64,000 nt of DNA from Fulvivirga marina (GTDB taxonomy: Bacteria; Bacteroidota; Bacteroidia; Cytophagales; Cyclobacteriaceae). A program made the translations under genes and the position numbers. The stretch is from positions 656,833-720,832 of the forward strand of contig NZ_JAEUGD010000066.1 in assembly GCF_016775155.1 (NCBI RefSeq). Reading direction: 5' to 3'. The notes beneath the pieces were generated by a model that saw only the letters and a list, made by a program, of their open reading frames with translations, ran no database searches and was not told the origin of the DNA. How positions within the stretch are numbered: position 1 is the stretch's first letter; every line of letters starts with the position of its first letter. Below are positions 1 to 10,813 of this stretch, piece after piece.

Positions 1-1
1 T

Positions 2-106
2 GCTGAAGAATTCGGTTTACCTTATCATTCACAGCCTAATTTCTTCGCAGCCATTGCGCTTCATGCCAGGATGCTGAGAGACCTGGGCAAATATGATGTA
101 GTTTAA
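2..106 (+). CDS. C-terminal end of a gene cut by the window edge
   Basis: An open frame runs from the left edge to a TAA at 104-106 and encodes 34 residues ending in RDLGKYDVV. Codon use looks coding. The fragment is too short to assign to a family. The neighbouring transporter, DeoR-type regulator and symporter make a sugar-related role possible, but that is only inference from context. Confidence 0.5.
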   Translation, partial: AEEFGLPYHSQPNFFAAIALHARMLRDLGKYDVV

Positions 107-144
107 GCAGTAAGGGACTTGTCTCTATACCCTGCCTATATATT

Positions 145-1290
145 TCATTTAACTCCTTTTCCAGAAAGCACAGCAACAGTGACACCGATCACTGCAAGGA
201 AAATAAAGGACACTCTCAGATCAAACGCCCCGGCAATCAGCCCAATAATAGGAGGCCCCAACAGAAAGCCAAAGAAGCCTAAGGTAGAAACGGAGGCAAG
301 CGCTACTCCAGGCGACTGAACTTTAGACTTGCCTGCTACACTAAAAACAAGTGGTATTACTGACGACACTCCTATTCCCACGAAGAAAAAGCCGATGATA
401 CCCGGAATAAAGTATGGCAGCGCTACAACCAGAAATAACCCAAAAGCTGTTAGTAAACCACTGACCATAAGCACCTTCCTCAGACCATGCCTATGCACAA
501 GGGTATCGGCTACAAAACGGGTGCCTGCCATTGATATCATAAAAGCCGTATAACCTATCCCAATCCAGTCTTTACGAACGGCTATGATCTTCTTAAAATA
601 AATACCACTCCAGTCAAACATAGCTCCCTCGCACATCATAGAGAAAAAGGCTATTACACCGAGTAGCATTAAAGAGCGATCGGGAAGTGAAAAAAGAGGT
701 TTATCAGGGTCGGTATTTACATCTTTACGCAACAGGTACCTGAAGCTGTATAGCAGCACACCAAGTATCGAAGCGGCAATAATTACATAATGCACTGACG
801 GAGAAATGGGAAGAGCGATCATTAATGCTCCTATCCCTGCCCCTGTAAAACCTGCCAGACTCCACATACCGTGAAATTTGGCCATTATATTACGATTATA
901 AGCCGATTCTACGCCCACCGCCTGGGTATTTATCGAGATATTAAGCATATTTCCGATCAGACCAAAAGCAAATAGTGAGGCTAGAAGCAGCATAACATTG
1001 GAGGACAGACCGATACATATAAGCGATAATCCATATGTAAGTGCCGCTGCCATGACTACATGCCTGCTGCCAAATTTAGCTACCAAAAAACCGGAAAGCG
1101 GTAATGATGCCAAAGATCCCGCCGGCAAGGCGAACAAGACTCCTCCAAGTTCAGCTTCAGAAAGGTTTAACAACTGCTGAATAGTAGGGATTCTTGATGC
1201 CCAACTGGCAAAACATAATCCATAGCTAAAAAAAATAAGGCTAATGGCTATACGGGAGCGTTTTATGAATGGTGTGATCATCAATATCAA
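145..1290 (-). CDS. MFS transporter, YbjJ/fucose-permease-like
   Basis: A 381-residue inner-membrane protein with about twelve hydrophobic segments, in the size range of major facilitator superfamily permeases. The start (residues 9-45) has the cytoplasmic-edge pattern ASRIPTIQQLLNLSEAELG, typical of the YbjJ-like branch of sugar/drug permeases. Conserved loop positions include the RFVADTLVHRHG stretch in the second half, the usual place of the repeated MFS loop motif. Its ATG overlaps the stop of the upstream HAD phosphatase gene by 4 nt (ATGA), so the two are probably translated together. The substrate cannot be read from sequence; the linked phosphatase and DeoR regulator suggest a sugar or nucleoside-like solute. 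Confidence 0.8.
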   Translation of the reverse strand: MILMITPFIKRSRIAISLIFFSYGLCFASWASRIPTIQQLLNLSEAELGGVLFALPAGSLASLPLSGFLVAKFGSRHVVMAAALTYGLSLICIGLSSNVMLLLASLFAFGLIGNMLNISINTQAVGVESAYNRNIMAKFHGMWSLAGFTGAGIGALMIALPISPSVHYVIIAASILGVLLYSFRYLLRKDVNTDPDKPLFSLPDRSLMLLGVIAFFSMMCEGAMFDWSGIYFKKIIAVRKDWIGIGYTAFMISMAGTRFVADTLVHRHGLRKVLMVSGLLTAFGLFLVVALPYFIPGIIGFFFVGIGVSSVIPLVFSVAGKSKVQSPGVALASVSTLGFFGFLLGPPIIGLIAGAFDLRVSFIFLAVIGVTVAVLSGKGVK

Positions 1291-1832
1291 TGGTTTGAAT
1301 AAAGGTACTGAAGTGCTTCACTCCAATCATTCACCCTCACATCATAATCTATTGCCATGTTATGACTAGCCGTGTACATGATACCACGGCCTTTGCAATA
1401 GTTCAGGTTCTTAAGGTGATCATCAACCATAAAGTCTGTATCCACGACACTTTTATCTCCGCAAAAAATAATATTCTTCCAGCCGATAAAGGGGAAGTGC
1501 TCTTTTAACCATTCGTATTTCTCATGTAATGACAGGGGAAATTCCATGGCCGCTGAGACTATATAGATATCAAAATCATTCCACAACTTTACAACGGCTT
1601 CCTGCGCGCCTGGAATAACACGGGCTTCTCTAAAAAAACCTGGCTCATAGAGCAACTGACGTACCTTTTCCCTTTCAGGAAATGCAGCACCCTCAGGAAG
1701 CCCCTTTAGTGCTTCTCTCTCCACTAATACTCCGTGCTTTTTGTGATACCAATCGATCATTTGGTATTCAATATCAGCAATCACATGATCCATGTCTATG
1801 GCTATAGATTTTCTTGATTTTGGCATATACAT
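1287..1832 (-). CDS. HAD-superfamily 5'-nucleotidase (NT5C-like)
   Basis: A 181-residue cytoplasmic protein resembling the 5'(3')-deoxyribonucleotidase (NT5C) group of HAD phosphatases. Motif I is IDMDHVIAD near residues 12-20, with the two catalytic aspartates D13 and D15. Motif II is IVSAAME near the middle, and the acidic motif IV is DFMVDDH in the C-terminal third. The glycine usual after DMD is replaced by histidine (DMDH rather than DMDG). A second methionine two codons downstream (MPKSRKS) is an equally good start. It forms a two-gene unit with the MFS permease and is divergent from the DeoR regulator. The physiological substrate, a deoxynucleotide or a sugar phosphate, is not determined. 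Confidence 0.78.
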   Translation of the reverse strand: MYMPKSRKSIAIDMDHVIADIEYQMIDWYHKKHGVLVEREALKGLPEGAAFPEREKVRQLLYEPGFFREARVIPGAQEAVVKLWNDFDIYIVSAAMEFPLSLHEKYEWLKEHFPFIGWKNIIFCGDKSVVDTDFMVDDHLKNLNYCKGRGIMYTASHNMAIDYDVRVNDWSEALQYLYSNH

Positions 1833-1873
1833 TTTCTTTTATGCAACATTTCACTTCAAAAGTATTTAATTAT

Positions 1874-1896
1874 TGCATATTATTGCAATATATGCA
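1874..1896. promoter_or_regulatory. Palindromic operator candidate between HAD and deoR-type genes
   Basis: The 23-bp segment has perfect 7-nt inverted arms (TGCATAT at 1874-1880, ATATGCA at 1890-1896) around a core that is itself close to palindromic and contains TTGCAA. It lies in the short divergent spacer between the phosphatase start at 1832 and the regulator start at 1915. That is a good position for autoregulation by the DeoR-type protein and control of the phosphatase/MFS pair. The function is inferred. Confidence 0.5.
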
Positions 1897-1914
1897 GCAC
1901 AAAATCGCAAAACA

Positions 1915-2661
1915 ATGTTAAAGGAAGAGCGTTTCAAACATATACTTAACAGACTCAGCACCGACAATAAAGTACTGTTGCACGAGCTCAGCAAGGAATT
2001 GAATGTTTCTACGGACACTATTCGGCGCGACCTTAAAGAGTTAGATGACCAGGGGTTGTTAAAAGCTGTCCGTGGTGGAGCTGTTCCTCACTCCCCGGTA
2101 CCCCATAATTTCAAAGACCGGATAGGTTATAACAGTGAGTCAAAACAGATTATAGCACAAAAGGCTCTCCCTCTACTTCAGGATGGACAGGTTGTGATCT
2201 TTGACGGTGGCACATCAACCCTGGCGGTGGCCAGCATTTTACCAGAAGACCTCCGGATCACCGTGGTAACAAACAGTTTCCCTATAGTAACGATGCTCGC
2301 TGAACACAAAAACGTAGAGGTTTTGTTTGCAGGAGGCAGATTGTTCAAGCGCTCTTTCGTAACCACCGGCCATGAAACGATGCGCTTCTTTAAAAATATC
2401 AGGGCTGATCTCTGTCTCCTTGGTATTTGCAGCATTCACTCTTCTCTGGGCACAACCACACCTGATTATGAAGAAAGTGAGGTGAAAAAAGTCATCATCA
2501 ACAATTCTCAGGAAATCATAGCACTCTCTTCCATCGAAAAACTTGAAACTGTTGAGCCGTATTACATATGTCCTACTGAGGATATCAGCACAATCATTAC
2601 AAACCAACCTAAAGAGGCGAAGTTGAAACCATATATAGAGGCAGGTATCCAGATAGTGTAG
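1915..2661 (+). CDS. DeoR/GlpR-family transcriptional regulator
   Basis: A 248-residue repressor-type protein. The N-terminal DeoR helix-turn-helix spans about residues 1-57 and contains LHELSKELNVSTDTIRRDL and the family pattern DDQGLLKAVRGGAV. The C-terminal DeoRC sensor domain covers about 75-235, with FDGGTSTLAVASIL, VVTNSF and FAGGRL, a region of the family related to sugar-phosphate isomerases. An in-frame TTG lies 42 nt upstream, but the ATG at 1915 gives MLKEERFKHIL, the usual family start, and leaves the palindromic operator outside the gene. It is divergent from the HAD/MFS pair and followed 85 nt later by the symporter. The effector is probably a phosphorylated sugar. Confidence 0.88.
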   Translation: MLKEERFKHILNRLSTDNKVLLHELSKELNVSTDTIRRDLKELDDQGLLKAVRGGAVPHSPVPHNFKDRIGYNSESKQIIAQKALPLLQDGQVVIFDGGTSTLAVASILPEDLRITVVTNSFPIVTMLAEHKNVEVLFAGGRLFKRSFVTTGHETMRFFKNIRADLCLLGICSIHSSLGTTTPDYEESEVKKVIINNSQEIIALSSIEKLETVEPYYICPTEDISTIITNQPKEAKLKPYIEAGIQIV

Positions 2662-2668
2662 GCGGCAC

Positions 2669-2690
2669 AGCCAATAGCAATTGATTGGCT
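2669..2690. terminator. Small stem-loop after the DeoR-type gene
   Basis: AGCCAAT (2669-2675) pairs with ATTGGCT (2684-2690) across an 8-nt loop, 8 nt after the regulator stop. No clear T-run follows, so it could be a weak terminator or a site controlling the symporter. Confidence 0.35.
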
Positions 2691-2746
2691 ATTCCATAGA
2701 ATATAAAAAATTAAATACTATTTTCCCGCAAATTTAAAATCAACCT

Positions 2747-4519
2747 ATGGAATTAGCTCTTCTCGATTATATCATAATTGCTTCATTTTTCCTGCTTTCA
2801 CTGACCATTGGCCTAAGGTTTAGAAAGCAGGCAGGTAAAGATATCAGCTCCTTTTTCCTGGGAGGTCGTAATCTGCCCTGGTACATTGCCGGTATTTCTA
2901 TGGTGGCCACAACGTTTGCTGCCGATACCCCCCTGGCCGTTACAGAGTTGGTAGCTCAAAATGGTATTGCTGGCAACTGGCTTTGGTGGAACATGCTAGC
3001 AGGAGGTATGCTAACGACGTTCTTCTTTGCTAAATACTGGAGAAGAGCCGAGGTTTTAACTGACATCGAATTCATTGAAATGAGATATAGTGGCAAGCCT
3101 GCCAGCTTCCTGAGAGGGTTCAGGGCTTTATACTTTGGTGTTTTCATGAATGTGCTCATCATAGGCTGGGTAAATGTAGCCTTGATGTCTCTGCTTCAGG
3201 TATTTTTTGATATCCCTGAAAACCAACTACTTTGGTATGTTGCCGGGGCTATGGTCATCGTTGTCATTTACTCTGCCATGTCAGGCCTGCTTGGTGTAGC
3301 CTTTACAGATGTTATACAGTTTGTCATTGCCATGACGGGCAGCATCATCCTTGCATTCCTGGTTTTAAACTCTGATAGAATTGGTGGCATAGATGGTTTA
3401 AAGGCTAATTTACCTTCAGGCACATTAGATTTCTTTCCCCACGTAGGCCGCGAAGGAAGCGGAAGCATGCTGGCTCTTGGCTTAGGAAGCTTCCTGGCCT
3501 TTATCGGTTTTCAATGGTGGGCCAGCTGGTATCCCGGTGCTGAACCCGGTGGTGGTGGTTATATCGCTCAACGCATGATGAGTACAAAAACTGAGAAAGA
3601 TGCAGTATACTCCACGCTCTTTTTCCAGATTGCACATTATTGCATTCGCCCCTGGCCATGGATCATCGTAGCGCTTTGTGCCATGTTGCTCTACCCCGAG
3701 CTTAATGCTGCGGACAGCAAACTGGGCTATGTGATGGCTATGAAAGAATTTTTACCTACAGGTCTTAAAGGCCTTCTTCTGGTGGCTTTTTTTGCTGCAT
3801 ACATGAGTACAATATCAACCCAATTGAACTGGGGCACCAGCTATCTGATCAACGATTTCTATAAAAGGTTTATCAACCCTGAAGCACAGCAGAAGCAATT
3901 TGTTCAAGCCTCACGTCTTGGTACGCTTTTATTAATGCTTGTTGCCTTGTTCGTTACCTCACTTATCGGCACCATCTCCGGTGTCTGGGCATTCATCATT
4001 GAATGTGGTGCTGGCTTAGGCTTGGTTATGATACTTCGCTGGTACTGGTGGCGCATCAACGCTTGGAGCGAAATTGTAGCTACCATTGCTCCCTTTATGG
4101 CCTATGGGCTGGCTAAGTTTGTTTTTGTACAATTTGATGAGGCATGGGGCAAAGGCATTGGTGAAGATCCTAGAAGTTTTTTCTTTACCATCGCTTTTAC
4201 TACAATTGCATGGATCGTTGCCACCTATTTAACAAAACCCACTGATGAAGCTCAACTCAAAAAGTTCTTCGATAAAATTCGACCAGACGGTAACTGGGCT
4301 CCTTTCCGCAAATCAGTTCATGGCGACCGTTTAATAAAACTTGGCATCTGTTGGCTGAGTGCTATTGTTATGGCTTATAGTGCACTATTTCTTACTGGAA
4401 GTTTCATTTTCAAGGCCTGGAATGAGGGCCTGATGTACACGGCTATATTTGTGATATCTCTTTTGGTGCTGAAATATACGGCCAGCAAAATACATATCTT
4501 TTCTGACCAGGAGAGTTAG
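2747..4519 (+). CDS. Sodium:solute symporter (SSS/SLC5 family)
   Basis: A 590-residue polytopic inner-membrane protein of the sodium/solute symporter family, with about 13-14 hydrophobic segments. Early landmarks are FFLGGRNLPWYIAGISM near residues 37-53 and FAADTPLAV near 57-65, both in the conserved first transmembrane region. YSAMSGLLGVAFTDVIQF near residues 170-187 is the family signature region. GLLLVAFFAAYMSTISTQLNWGTSYLINDFY later in the protein forms the region of the second sodium site. The length is slightly above the family average, with extra C-terminal segments. The substrate (sugar, amino acid or uronate) is not predictable. The start is preceded directly by AACCT, as in two other transport/secretion genes here. 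Confidence 0.88.
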   Translation: MELALLDYIIIASFFLLSLTIGLRFRKQAGKDISSFFLGGRNLPWYIAGISMVATTFAADTPLAVTELVAQNGIAGNWLWWNMLAGGMLTTFFFAKYWRRAEVLTDIEFIEMRYSGKPASFLRGFRALYFGVFMNVLIIGWVNVALMSLLQVFFDIPENQLLWYVAGAMVIVVIYSAMSGLLGVAFTDVIQFVIAMTGSIILAFLVLNSDRIGGIDGLKANLPSGTLDFFPHVGREGSGSMLALGLGSFLAFIGFQWWASWYPGAEPGGGGYIAQRMMSTKTEKDAVYSTLFFQIAHYCIRPWPWIIVALCAMLLYPELNAADSKLGYVMAMKEFLPTGLKGLLLVAFFAAYMSTISTQLNWGTSYLINDFYKRFINPEAQQKQFVQASRLGTLLLMLVALFVTSLIGTISGVWAFIIECGAGLGLVMILRWYWWRINAWSEIVATIAPFMAYGLAKFVFVQFDEAWGKGIGEDPRSFFFTIAFTTIAWIVATYLTKPTDEAQLKKFFDKIRPDGNWAPFRKSVHGDRLIKLGICWLSAIVMAYSALFLTGSFIFKAWNEGLMYTAIFVISLLVLKYTASKIHIFSDQES

Positions 4520-4536
4520 TTTACAGACAAAATACA

Positions 4537-4564
4537 AAAGGCCAGTTTTCACAAACTGGCCTTT
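4537..4564. terminator. Bidirectional hairpin terminator
   Basis: A perfect 12-bp stem (AAAGGCCAGTTT at 4537-4548, AAACTGGCCTTT at 4553-4564) with a 4-nt loop lies between the convergent symporter and katG genes. The A/T-rich flanks give a U-tract in either direction. Confidence 0.85.
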
Positions 4565-4593
4565 ACCTTGACTTCAAATCTTTCCGCTCTAGT

Positions 4594-7398
<2,805 letters not shown>

Positions 7399-8388
7399 TT
7401 ATTGTTGCTTAAGTATTTTCTTAAGCTCACGTTTTTTCAAATCCAGAAGCCCTGCATCCGGCAGGCGTGCTGTTAGTTCCCTCCAGTTCTCATCCTCCCT
7501 GAATATTCGCTTAAATATAGATAATGCTTCTTCTAGTTTATCATTGTTGGCAAGGGCTACTGCCTTCCAGTACTGCATTTCGAGGTTTTCAGGAAACATG
7601 GATTCAGCCTTACCATATTCCTGCAAAGCCAGAGACATATCGCCTACCTCTACAGCCAGATCCCCTTTATTCATATGCTCATATGCCCTGTAGATCTTGA
7701 GCAGTCTTTTCAATTCAACCAGCGGTTCAGCGCTATCATCCACTCTCAGATCAATCATGGGATCATCCCAAGAATTTTCCTCTGGTTTACCTTTTACTAC
7801 TATCAGTGCAGCTGACTGTCGTCCACGGATGTCCCCGCCTGCCTCCTCTCCCGCTTCAAGGGCTATCAATACACGTTCGGCCAGAGGTAGTTTTCTACTC
7901 TTTTCAAATGCTGCAGCCATAGCTGGCCATACATCTTTGTTCAACATCATATTGGCCTGTACAGAGTAGTTATCTCCCTGCTGATGTCCGGCATACTTAA
8001 TACAATTATCTCCGGTATGTGTTGCTACGTTACCATTGGCATCCATGATAGCAACCTGCCGCACTTCACGCCCCTCATCAGATTTTAGTAAAATTTTAAG
8101 TACCTGCTCCGCGGTCTTTCCTTTCTTCAATAGTTCGAGGCCTCTTGGTCCAAAAGATTTATTTGTAAAGGACTGCGTGGCTATAACGCCTATGCCAGCT
8201 TCCCCCCAACTTACCGCTGTACCTACTGAGAACCAGTGGCTTTGAACTCCAACAGCCATTTCACCTGTATCAGGATCACGGGCTACAATAGAATAGGTAT
8301 GAGCAAAAGGCTCCTTTTGCAAGTACAGTTGAGATGCTACAGGTCGGACCATAAACAACAACACCAATGAGGTTATAAGCTTTAACAT
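7399..8388 (-). CDS. Exported DUF1028 protein with C-terminal TPR region
   Basis: A 329-residue protein with a short signal peptide (hydrophobic residues 4-13, cleavage near VAS-Q). Residues about 27-225 match the DUF1028 family: YSIVARDPDTGEMAVGVQS at the start, GEAGIGVIATQSF, and GGDIRGRQSAALIV. The family is related to Ntn-fold hydrolases and is often described as a putative amidase/peptidase of unknown substrate. Residues about 225-320 hold helical repeats of TPR type (YEHMNKGDLAVEVGDMSLALQEY, then AVALANNDKLEEALSIFKR), seen in some members. It is probably transcribed alone. The biochemical role is unknown. Confidence 0.85.
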   Translation of the reverse strand: MLKLITSLVLLFMVRPVASQLYLQKEPFAHTYSIVARDPDTGEMAVGVQSHWFSVGTAVSWGEAGIGVIATQSFTNKSFGPRGLELLKKGKTAEQVLKILLKSDEGREVRQVAIMDANGNVATHTGDNCIKYAGHQQGDNYSVQANMMLNKDVWPAMAAAFEKSRKLPLAERVLIALEAGEEAGGDIRGRQSAALIVVKGKPEENSWDDPMIDLRVDDSAEPLVELKRLLKIYRAYEHMNKGDLAVEVGDMSLALQEYGKAESMFPENLEMQYWKAVALANNDKLEEALSIFKRIFREDENWRELTARLPDAGLLDLKKRELKKILKQQ

Positions 8389-8556
8389 GATATCAATTTT
8401 GATGTTTAATATACTTAAAAGTTATCTAATAGTCTGCCAAATATTAAATATCAAAACCTTTCACCTTCCCTCAAAAGAGTAATTTATGGGTCTTAACTAC
8501 ATTTTAAATATACTTTTCATACCTACTTTAACTGAGATTTCTTTACTTCGCAAAGT

Positions 8557-9576
8557 ATGCACATCCAAAAAAACGTATCCCTTAAACCCTTGAATACTTT
8601 CGGACTAGAAGCCAAAGCAGAGGTATTTGTTGAAGTAGAGTCAGTCGAAACACTACAGGAAGTACTGCAGTTGGAAATTGCCCACAACAACAAATTGTTT
8701 ATTCTTGGCGGTGGCAGTAATGTACTGTTATCCAAAAACTTTGATGGCCTTGTTATTAAAAATAGCATCAAAGGCAAGGAGGTAATTCAGGAGACAGATG
8801 ACTTTGTACTGGTAAAGGTTGGTGCCGGGGAAAACTGGCATAACTTTGTGCTATATGCATTGAGTAACAACTGGGGTGGAGTTGAAAACCTTTCTCTTAT
8901 TCCGGGAACTGTGGGAGCAGCTCCGATGCAAAATATCGGGGCTTATGGTGTTGAGATCAAAGAAGTTTTTGAACATCTGCAGGCTGTAAATATCAATAGC
9001 GGGAAGATTGAAAAATTTAATAAAGAAGCCTGCCGTTTCGGATACAGGGAAAGCATCTTTAAGAATATTGTAAAAGGCCAATATATTATAACGCATGTAA
9101 CGCTAAAACTGACAAAGAAAGATCATCAGTTAAATACTTCTTATGGTGCTATATCTGAAACGCTGGAAGAAATGGAGGTGCAATATCCTACTATTCAAAA
9201 TATTAGTGATGCTGTAATCAAAATCAGACAAAGTAAACTTCCCGACCCTACTCAAATTGGCAATGCAGGTAGCTTTTTCAAAAACCCCAGCATAGACCAA
9301 GTCCAGTATGAAGAATTAAAAACTGCATACCCGGGAATACCCGGATATGCCTTACCCGACAATAAAGTTAAGGTACCTGCAGGCTGGTTAATTGAGCAAT
9401 GTGGCTGGAAAGGTGTAACACGGGGAGCAATCGGTGTGCATAAGAAACAGGCTCTGGTACTGGTTAATTATGGAGGTGGTAAAGGAGATGACCTGAGGAG
9501 TCTGGCTGAAGAAATTAGAGACTCCGTTATTAAAAAATTTGGCATTAAACTCCATGCCGAGGTTAACATTATATAA
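8557..9576 (+). CDS. murB: UDP-N-acetylmuramate dehydrogenase MurB
   Basis: A 339-residue cytoplasmic FAD enzyme that reduces UDP-GlcNAc-enolpyruvate to UDP-MurNAc with NADPH, the second committed step of peptidoglycan synthesis. The FAD-binding part has ILGGGSNVLLSKNFDG and SLIPGTVGAAPMQNIGAYG. YRESIFK carries the conserved arginine. GNAGSFFKNP holds the catalytic serine that protonates the intermediate, and PAGWLIEQCGWKG lies in the substrate-binding MurB C-terminal domain. The length and NNWGGVENLS loop fit the longer E. coli-like type I form. It is an ordinary housekeeping gene, transcribed away from DUF1028 and towards the dCMP deaminase gene. Confidence 0.97.
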   Translation: MHIQKNVSLKPLNTFGLEAKAEVFVEVESVETLQEVLQLEIAHNNKLFILGGGSNVLLSKNFDGLVIKNSIKGKEVIQETDDFVLVKVGAGENWHNFVLYALSNNWGGVENLSLIPGTVGAAPMQNIGAYGVEIKEVFEHLQAVNINSGKIEKFNKEACRFGYRESIFKNIVKGQYIITHVTLKLTKKDHQLNTSYGAISETLEEMEVQYPTIQNISDAVIKIRQSKLPDPTQIGNAGSFFKNPSIDQVQYEELKTAYPGIPGYALPDNKVKVPAGWLIEQCGWKGVTRGAIGVHKKQALVLVNYGGGKGDDLRSLAEEIRDSVIKKFGIKLHAEVNII

Positions 9577-9598
9577 CCCACATTTTTATCAGTTCTGA

Positions 9599-10081
9599 TT
9601 AGGTCAGAGCGGTGGCATGCGAAATATTGCCATGGTATCGCTCCACTTCAACACCAAACTTCTGAAGGAAATCCACTCCCTCATCACTGGCAATTCCTTT
9701 ATATTCCGCATATGAGTTGAGGTAGATAACCTTGCTCACCCCCATGGTAAATATGATACGGGCGCATGCCAAACAAGGAGCAAGTGTAACATAAAGTGTA
9801 GCTCCCTTAACTTCTGTCTTATTTTTAACGGCATAAAGCAATGCATTTTGCTCCGCATGTATAGCCAGTGAACAGCCTCCCTTTGAATCTCTGGGACAAC
9901 CCTGATGGGGCCATTGTTCATCGCAATTGTGAGTACCTGCCGGAGGCCCATTATAACCAATCGATATGATACGGGTATCCTTAGCTAAAACGGCCCCTAC
10001 ATGTCGTTTTATACAATGAGATCTCTTGGCCAGATTAACAGCCAGTTCCATAAAAATATCATCAAATTCCGGGCGTTCCAT
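9599..10081 (-). CDS. dCMP deaminase (ComEB-like)
   Basis: A 160-residue zinc deaminase of the dCMP/cytidine deaminase superfamily, converting dCMP to dUMP for dTTP synthesis. The zinc and catalytic residues are H75 and E77 in IHAEQNAL, and C103 and C106 in LAPCLACA. RHVGAVLAKD and GYNGPPAGTHNCDE are the usual N-terminal family blocks. The length matches bacterial dCMP deaminases. It is convergent with murB, separated by about 20 nt, and divergent from the DUF2911 gene. Confidence 0.93.
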   Translation of the reverse strand: MERPEFDDIFMELAVNLAKRSHCIKRHVGAVLAKDTRIISIGYNGPPAGTHNCDEQWPHQGCPRDSKGGCSLAIHAEQNALLYAVKNKTEVKGATLYVTLAPCLACARIIFTMGVSKVIYLNSYAEYKGIASDEGVDFLQKFGVEVERYHGNISHATALT

Positions 10082-10164
10082 CTAAGATTGTCGTTTACTT
10101 ATGCGGTACAATATTTGTTAAGAAGTTGCGTATATTAGACGCAGATTAAAATCAACACAAAGTT

Positions 10165-10713
10165 ATGAATTCCAAATTCCGATACCTTACTTTTTCATTT
10201 ATCTTATTTTTAGCTATTCGGTTAAATGTTTTTGCTCAAGAGGCCATAACACCCCGCCCCAGCCCCGCTGCAATCATTACAATGAAGTATGATGAGACAT
10301 ACGTTAAACTGACCTATTGCCAACCTCATAAAAGAGGAAGAGCCATTTTTGGGGGATTGGTTCCTTACGGACATGTATGGAGAACCGGTGCCAATGAAGC
10401 GACTGAGATAACACTTACCGGTGATATCCTTATAAATGGAGATACACTGAATGCGGGCACCTATTCGATTTTCTCTATCCCTCAGCAAAATCAATGGACT
10501 ATCATCGTCAATGAAGAACTAGGCCAGTGGGGCTCTTATAATTATAACAAGGATGCTGATGTTATCAGATTTGACGTGCCAACTCAAAAAATACAAGGCA
10601 CGGTATGGGAGCCATTCACTATTACCTTTGAACAAAAAAATGATACTGCTAACCTTCTGATGATGTGGGACCAGACTAAAGTGACTATTCCAATCCAGTT
10701 TTTAAAACCCTAA
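10165..10713 (+). CDS. Exported DUF2911 protein
   Basis: A 182-residue protein with an N-terminal signal peptide (hydrophobic residues about 8-22, cleavage near VFA-Q). The body matches DUF2911, a family common in Bacteroidota. Markers are LTYCQPHKRGRAIFGGLVPYG, WRTGANEATEITL and GTYSIFSIPQQNQWTIIVN. It is predicted to be periplasmic or outer-membrane-associated and has no known activity. It stands alone and is followed by a strong terminator. Confidence 0.85.
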   Translation: MNSKFRYLTFSFILFLAIRLNVFAQEAITPRPSPAAIITMKYDETYVKLTYCQPHKRGRAIFGGLVPYGHVWRTGANEATEITLTGDILINGDTLNAGTYSIFSIPQQNQWTIIVNEELGQWGSYNYNKDADVIRFDVPTQKIQGTVWEPFTITFEQKNDTANLLMMWDQTKVTIPIQFLKP

Positions 10714-10770
10714 TGCATAGTGTATAAAACTGGTATTCAAAACGAAGAGAAGGGCCACTAACCCAAAACT

Positions 10771-10805
10771 AAGGGCCGATCTTTTAATTAAAAAAGACGG
10801 CCCTT
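10771..10805. terminator. Hairpin terminator between convergent genes
   Basis: AAGGGCCG (10771-10778) pairs with CGGCCCTT (10798-10805). The inner TCTTTT/AAAAGA pairing extends the stem around AATT. It sits between the DUF2911 gene and the convergent T9SS-cargo gene and can serve both. Confidence 0.8.
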
Positions 10806-10813
10806 TATGCTAA

